Source of the DNA: Hydrocarboniclastica marina
GTDB taxonomy: Bacteria > Pseudomonadota > Gammaproteobacteria > Pseudomonadales > Oleiphilaceae
Reading direction: 5' to 3'
Assembly (NCBI RefSeq): GCF_004851605.1
Contig: NZ_CP031093.1
Span: forward strand, 2,976,692-3,040,691
DNA length: 64,000 bases
Every line of letters begins with the position of its first letter. Position 1 is the first letter of the stretch. This document shows positions 59,321 through 64,000 of this stretch, one piece after another. The position numbers and the translations under genes are program-made. The notes under the pieces were generated by a model. The model made no database searches. It was not told the origin of the DNA and worked only from the letters and a program-made list of their open reading frames with translations.

Positions 59321-60238
59321 TCAGAGCACAAGCGCTGCCATGATGGGTATGTAGACGAGCGCAAACATCGTGCTCAAAAGAGTGGTGCCCGCGGTCTGCC
59401 GCGGGTGCAACTCCAGCAGCGTGGCGAAAACCACCGTATTCGCCGCGATTGGCATGATCGACATGAGAAACAGTGAACGGTAGATCTGCGGGTCGTAAAT
59501 GCCTGGCCCTGCAGTATCAATTGCCCAGGCAAAGGCTACCAATGCCGGCCACGCCAGGAACTTACCAGTGAAAGCCAGCGCGGTAAAACGCCGGTCCCCT
59601 ATCCAGCCTCCAATCGAACCGATCCCCATCCCGATAATCATCATGCCCAGGACCGAGTAGGCACCACGAAGGTTGTCAAACAGCGGCTGCATAAAACCGG
59701 GAATGCCCAGTTCCATCAGGTTAAGCGCGGCGGCCACCAGAAAGGCATAGACCGAAGGCAGACGGAGCACCCGCTGGAAGCATTCCCGCGCGGGAAATCG
59801 TCCCCTGGCCGCGATGTAGAATCCCAGCGAGTTCTCATAGAGTGTCGTGCCGAGCATGCAGATTATATAGATCGACATGCCCTCCTGGCCGAATAACAGC
59901 AGCGCCACCGGTATTCCAAAATAACCCGTGTTCCCGGTGCAGGTCGCAAGGGAAAGAATATTGGCGCGTTCGTCCCCAAGCCACCTGTGGCCCGTCCGCA
60001 GAAAAATCTGACCAATAACCGCGCACGCGAGCCATACCAGCAACGGCAGCATAAGCACGCCGGCTGAAAGCGGCGCGATAATGACGCCCCCGAAGATGAC
60101 CGAAGGCGTCAGAATGTAGAGCATCAGATTCGCAATATTGCGACCACTCACGTCCAGATAGCGCGCGGCAACCCAGCCCAATGCAACGGTGGCATAGAGC
60201 GGAAGCATTTTGAGCAGTAGAGGAAAAACCGTATCCAT
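59321..60238 (-). CDS. AEC family transporter (auxin efflux carrier type permease)
   Basis: Membrane permease of 305 aa with about ten hydrophobic helices in two halves. It has MLPLYATVALGWVAARYLDV, LMLYILTPSVIFGG, the central TCTGNTGYFGIPVALLLFG with the conserved NxG-GIP signature, GMMIIGMGIG and a C-terminal MPIAANTVVFATLLELHPR. Family members move small organic anions; the substrate here is not determined. It is convergent with desB, only 12 bp apart, and divergent from suf. Confidence 0.9.
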   Translation of the reverse strand: MDTVFPLLLKMLPLYATVALGWVAARYLDVSGRNIANLMLYILTPSVIFGGVIIAPLSAGVLMLPLLVWLACAVIGQIFLRTGHRWLGDERANILSLATCTGNTGYFGIPVALLLFGQEGMSIYIICMLGTTLYENSLGFYIAARGRFPARECFQRVLRLPSVYAFLVAAALNLMELGIPGFMQPLFDNLRGAYSVLGMMIIGMGIGSIGGWIGDRRFTALAFTGKFLAWPALVAFAWAIDTAGPGIYDPQIYRSLFLMSIMPIAANTVVFATLLELHPRQTAGTTLLSTMFALVYIPIMAALVL

Positions 60239-60452
60239 CGCAGACCTGGAAAAAGCCGGGAATAAGTCGTCTGGCGCAGTCTACCACCGGCCATGAACAG
60301 GTAAGGCATTTCGTGTCATCCAGATCTGAGGTTTGCGGCCGGCACTGGGCTGTCGTCCTTTCCGGGTAATCCAGCACGTCCAGCGGTATACTGCTTCCCT
60401 TGCAAACGCCTGTCGCGCAAGCCGCAAGCCCCGGGTAAAGCGCACGCACAAA

Positions 60453-60485
60453 ATACCTGACTAAAATAGTCTGGTATTGTACAAT
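60453..60485 (+). promoter_or_regulatory. suf promoter overlapped by an IscR type 1 site
   Basis: The 25 bp at 60453-60477 (ATACCTGACT, AAAAT, AGTCTGGTAT) match the type 1 IscR consensus ATASYYGACTRWWWYAGTCRRSTAT at 24 of 25 positions. CTGACT (60457-60462), a 17-bp spacer and TACAAT (60480-60485) form a promoter whose -35 and spacer are covered by the site, which implies repression by IscR carrying a cluster. The sufB leader would be about 155 nt. The rest of 60239-60647 shows no gene. Confidence 0.85.
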
Positions 60486-60647
60486 GCCGCTTAAAACCAA
60501 GGTTAGCCACCCTATAAAAAACAGCGCCAATGCCCGTCGGAGTACGCAGGGTTAGAGCGCAGCCCCGGTTCTGGCCGGGACCTGTACATACTGGGCCTGG
60601 AGCGTACGGGTGAATTTTAGATCCTATGAGAAAACGGAGCGACGAGC

Positions 60648-62105
<1,458 letters not shown>

Positions 62106-62162
62106 ACCCCAAGGGCGATCAGAACCTGTATCAAAGATCCGTTCAGAGAGAGATTGCAACGC

Positions 62163-62921
62163 ATGCTGAGTATCAAGAACCTCCACGCCACCGTTGACGG
62201 CACCCCGATTCTCAAAGGCATCAACCTGGAGATCAAACCGGGTGAAGTCCACGCGATCATGGGTCCCAACGGCTCCGGAAAAAGCACCTTGTCCCAGGTG
62301 CTGGCCGGCCATGAGGCTTTTGAAGTCACCGCCGGCCAAGTGTTGATGAATGGCGAAGATCTTCTCAGCAAGGAAATCGAAGAGCGCGCTCGCGACGGAC
62401 TGTTCCTGGCTTTTCAGTATCCGGTCGAAATCCCCGGCGTCAGCAATATCCAGTTCTTGCGCACCGCGGTAAACTCGGTTCGCAAACATCGCGGTGAGCC
62501 GGAGCTGGACGCTGTCGGCTTTATGAAACTCGCCAAGGAAACCGCCAAACGGGTCGACCTGGACATATCATTCCTGAAACGCGGCGTTAACGAAGGCTTC
62601 TCCGGCGGCGAGAAAAAACGCAACGAAATTATGCAGATGATGCTGCTGGAACCGCGCCTGGCCATCCTTGACGAGACTGATTCGGGTCTGGACATCGACG
62701 CACTGAAAACCGTTTCCGAAGGCGTCAACGCCAACCGCTCCCCAGACCGGTCCTTTCTGGTGGTGACACACTATCAGCGCTTACTGTCCTATATCATCCC
62801 GGACTATGTGCACGTGCTCGCCGGCGGCCAGATCATCAAGTCCGGCGGTCGTGACCTGGCGCTTGAGCTGGAAGATAAAGGCTACGGCTGGCTCGGCATT
62901 AACGAAGCGGCTGCGAGCTGA
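62163..62921 (+). CDS. sufC: Fe-S assembly ATPase SufC
   Basis: ABC-type ATPase driving conformational change in SufBC2D. The 252-aa protein has Walker A IMGPNGSGKST (about residues 34-44), the unusual SUF signature GFSGGEKKRNEIMQ, Walker B LAILDETDSGLDIDAL and the switch histidine VVTHYQRLLSYI. The start MLSIKNLHATVDG at 62163 is chosen over TTG at 62154; the ribosome-binding site is weak (AGAGAGAG). It lies 57 bp after sufB and 11 bp before sufD. Confidence 0.97.
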   Translation: MLSIKNLHATVDGTPILKGINLEIKPGEVHAIMGPNGSGKSTLSQVLAGHEAFEVTAGQVLMNGEDLLSKEIEERARDGLFLAFQYPVEIPGVSNIQFLRTAVNSVRKHRGEPELDAVGFMKLAKETAKRVDLDISFLKRGVNEGFSGGEKKRNEIMQMMLLEPRLAILDETDSGLDIDALKTVSEGVNANRSPDRSFLVVTHYQRLLSYIIPDYVHVLAGGQIIKSGGRDLALELEDKGYGWLGINEAAAS

Positions 62922-62932
62922 GGGAGGCGTTC

Positions 62933-64000
62933 ATGAAGCCAGCACCAACTCTGCCGGCGGCGTTTCTGGCCCGGAACGGCCAGCACCTGCCTGCTCCTCT
63001 GCAAGCGCTGCAGCACTCGCGCGGACAATCACTTCAAGGCATGCCGCTACCGACGCGCAAAACCGAAAACTGGAAATACTCCAGCCGCTATCTGTCTTTT
63101 GACGAGGCGCTAGCGCCGACGCTTGCCCAAAGCAAAGACAGCGACGCAGCTGTAATGACGACGCCGGTGTCGGGTTACCGCATTGTGATTCGCAACGGGC
63201 GAGTTGATCAGTCGGCTTCGGAATTTCCCGACAGCGCCGGCCTGCGCGTGACCCCGTTCAGTGAGCTGAGCAACGAGGATGCCCAGAAGCTTGCGGAAAG
63301 GCTCGATCATAGCCTCGACACTGCCACCACTCAGATGGCCCGGCTCAACACAGCCCGGCTGGAGGACGGCGTCTTTATTGCGGTGGCAAAAGATACCGAG
63401 GTCGACCGGCCCGTTTACATACAAGTTTTCACCGACACCGATTCCGGACAACAGGGTTCAGTGTACCCGCGCGTTATGGTCGAGATGGGCGCTTTCAGCA
63501 AGCTGACGCTGGTGGAACAGTATGACGCTGGTGGCGACGGCTCCTGTCTAGTCAATGCAGTGACCGAAGCCAATCTCGGCGATAGCGCCAACTTGACCTA
63601 CATCCGTCTTACGCTGGAGCCGGAAACCATCCGCCATATTGGCGCGACCGGCATTAGACTGGGCGCCAACAGCCGCTTCGAGAGTCACTGTATCGGCTTT
63701 GGCGGGGTTCTGCGCCGGCATGATCTGCAGGTCCGCTTTGAAGCGCCGGGGGCTGAGTGCTCTCTCAATGGCGTCGCGGTGACCCAGAATAGCCAGCACT
63801 ACGACAACCATACGGTGCTCGAGCATCTGGCCGGGCATTGCAACAGCGAAGAAACCTATCGCTGCATGGCGGCCGGCAAGTCCCACAATATATTCAACGG
63901 GCGCATTCACATCCACCGGGACGCCCAGAAAACCAACGCCCAGATGAGCAACAAGAACCTGTTGCTTTCCGCCGAGGCAGAGATTGATACCAAGCCCGAG
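62933..64000 (+). CDS. sufD: Fe-S assembly protein SufD, 3' end cut by window edge
   Basis: Partner of SufB in the SUF scaffold, involved in iron entry. The visible 356 residues start MKPAPTLPAAFLARNGQHLP. They show GMPLPTRKTENWKYSSRYL near the N-terminus and the beta-helix segments RLGANSRFESHCIGFGGVL, SQHYDNHTVLEHLAGHCNSE and IFNGRIHIHRDAQKTNAQM, with the conserved histidine after NGRI. GGGAGG lies about six bases before the ATG at 62933. The gene continues past 64000, and sufS and sufE/U are expected beyond the edge. Confidence 0.95.
   Translation, partial: MKPAPTLPAAFLARNGQHLPAPLQALQHSRGQSLQGMPLPTRKTENWKYSSRYLSFDEALAPTLAQSKDSDAAVMTTPVSGYRIVIRNGRVDQSASEFPDSAGLRVTPFSELSNEDAQKLAERLDHSLDTATTQMARLNTARLEDGVFIAVAKDTEVDRPVYIQVFTDTDSGQQGSVYPRVMVEMGAFSKLTLVEQYDAGGDGSCLVNAVTEANLGDSANLTYIRLTLEPETIRHIGATGIRLGANSRFESHCIGFGGVLRRHDLQVRFEAPGAECSLNGVAVTQNSQHYDNHTVLEHLAGHCNSEETYRCMAAGKSHNIFNGRIHIHRDAQKTNAQMSNKNLLLSAEAEIDTKPE

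Overview
The window looks like chromosome of a free-living, probably marine gammaproteobacterium close to Marinobacter (Pseudomonadales/Alteromonadales border). I infer this from the roughly 60% GC coding style and from gene orders shared with Pseudomonas and E. coli: epd-pgk-fba; yibN-grxC-secB back to back with gpmI-envC-ctpA-yibQ; hisB-hisH-hisA-hisF; asmA-mutY-yggX; aru/ast arginine catabolism; desT-desC-desB; and sufBCD. The genus is an inference. I see no prophage, integrase, transposase, CRISPR array or rRNA.

Layout. 1-5179 (minus): central carbon metabolism (tkt, epd, pgk, fba; fba is cut by the window start). 5299-7331 (minus): two flagellar outer-ring genes (flgT, flgP-like) with a good terminator and a possible sigma-54 promoter. 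7590-11934 (plus): a TraF-like outer-membrane barrel protein, the CCA-adding enzyme, a thiolase and trmL. 12044-13404 (minus) and 13594-18925 (plus): SecB, glutaredoxin and rhodanese, divergent from GpmI, EnvC, CtpA and YibQ. 19081-22599 (minus): his genes plus a small SRPBCC protein. 22912-26567 (plus): asmA, mutY, yggX. 26629-27016: tRNA-Phe followed by a striking tandem repeat that carries the tRNA 3' end. 27117-30413: a NYN nuclease-like gene and a PAS/GGDEF/EAL protein. 30672-34914 (plus): an arginine/ornithine-type ABC importer and astE. 34969-40029: an RND efflux pair with a divergent TetR regulator. 40064-46389 (minus): astB, astD, aruG, aruF, aruC. 46634-48079 (minus) and 48316-55710: a heme-binding GlcG/HbpS-like protein, cytochromes c, a lanthanide-type PQQ alcohol dehydrogenase and a caa3-type oxidase with fused subunits I and III. 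55882-59308: desT, desC, desB with three matching operators. 59321-60238: an AEC transporter. 60453-64000: an IscR-boxed promoter and sufB, sufC, partial sufD.

How the parts fit. The importer and the AST enzymes together would take up arginine and convert it to glutamate, although an RND efflux island separates astE from the rest. The quinoprotein, its cytochrome c and the terminal oxidase lie in one tightly packed direction, which suggests a dedicated periplasmic alcohol-to-oxygen electron chain. The desaturase block carries its own repressor and operators. Fe-S assembly appears to be under IscR control.

The most unusual structure is at 26669-27016. The tRNA-Phe gene is followed by two repeat units of 125-126 bp, each ending in an exact copy of the last 24 nt of the tRNA including CCA, with an intrinsic terminator after the tRNA and after the first copied tail. 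It resembles the rtT repeats at the E. coli tyrT locus.
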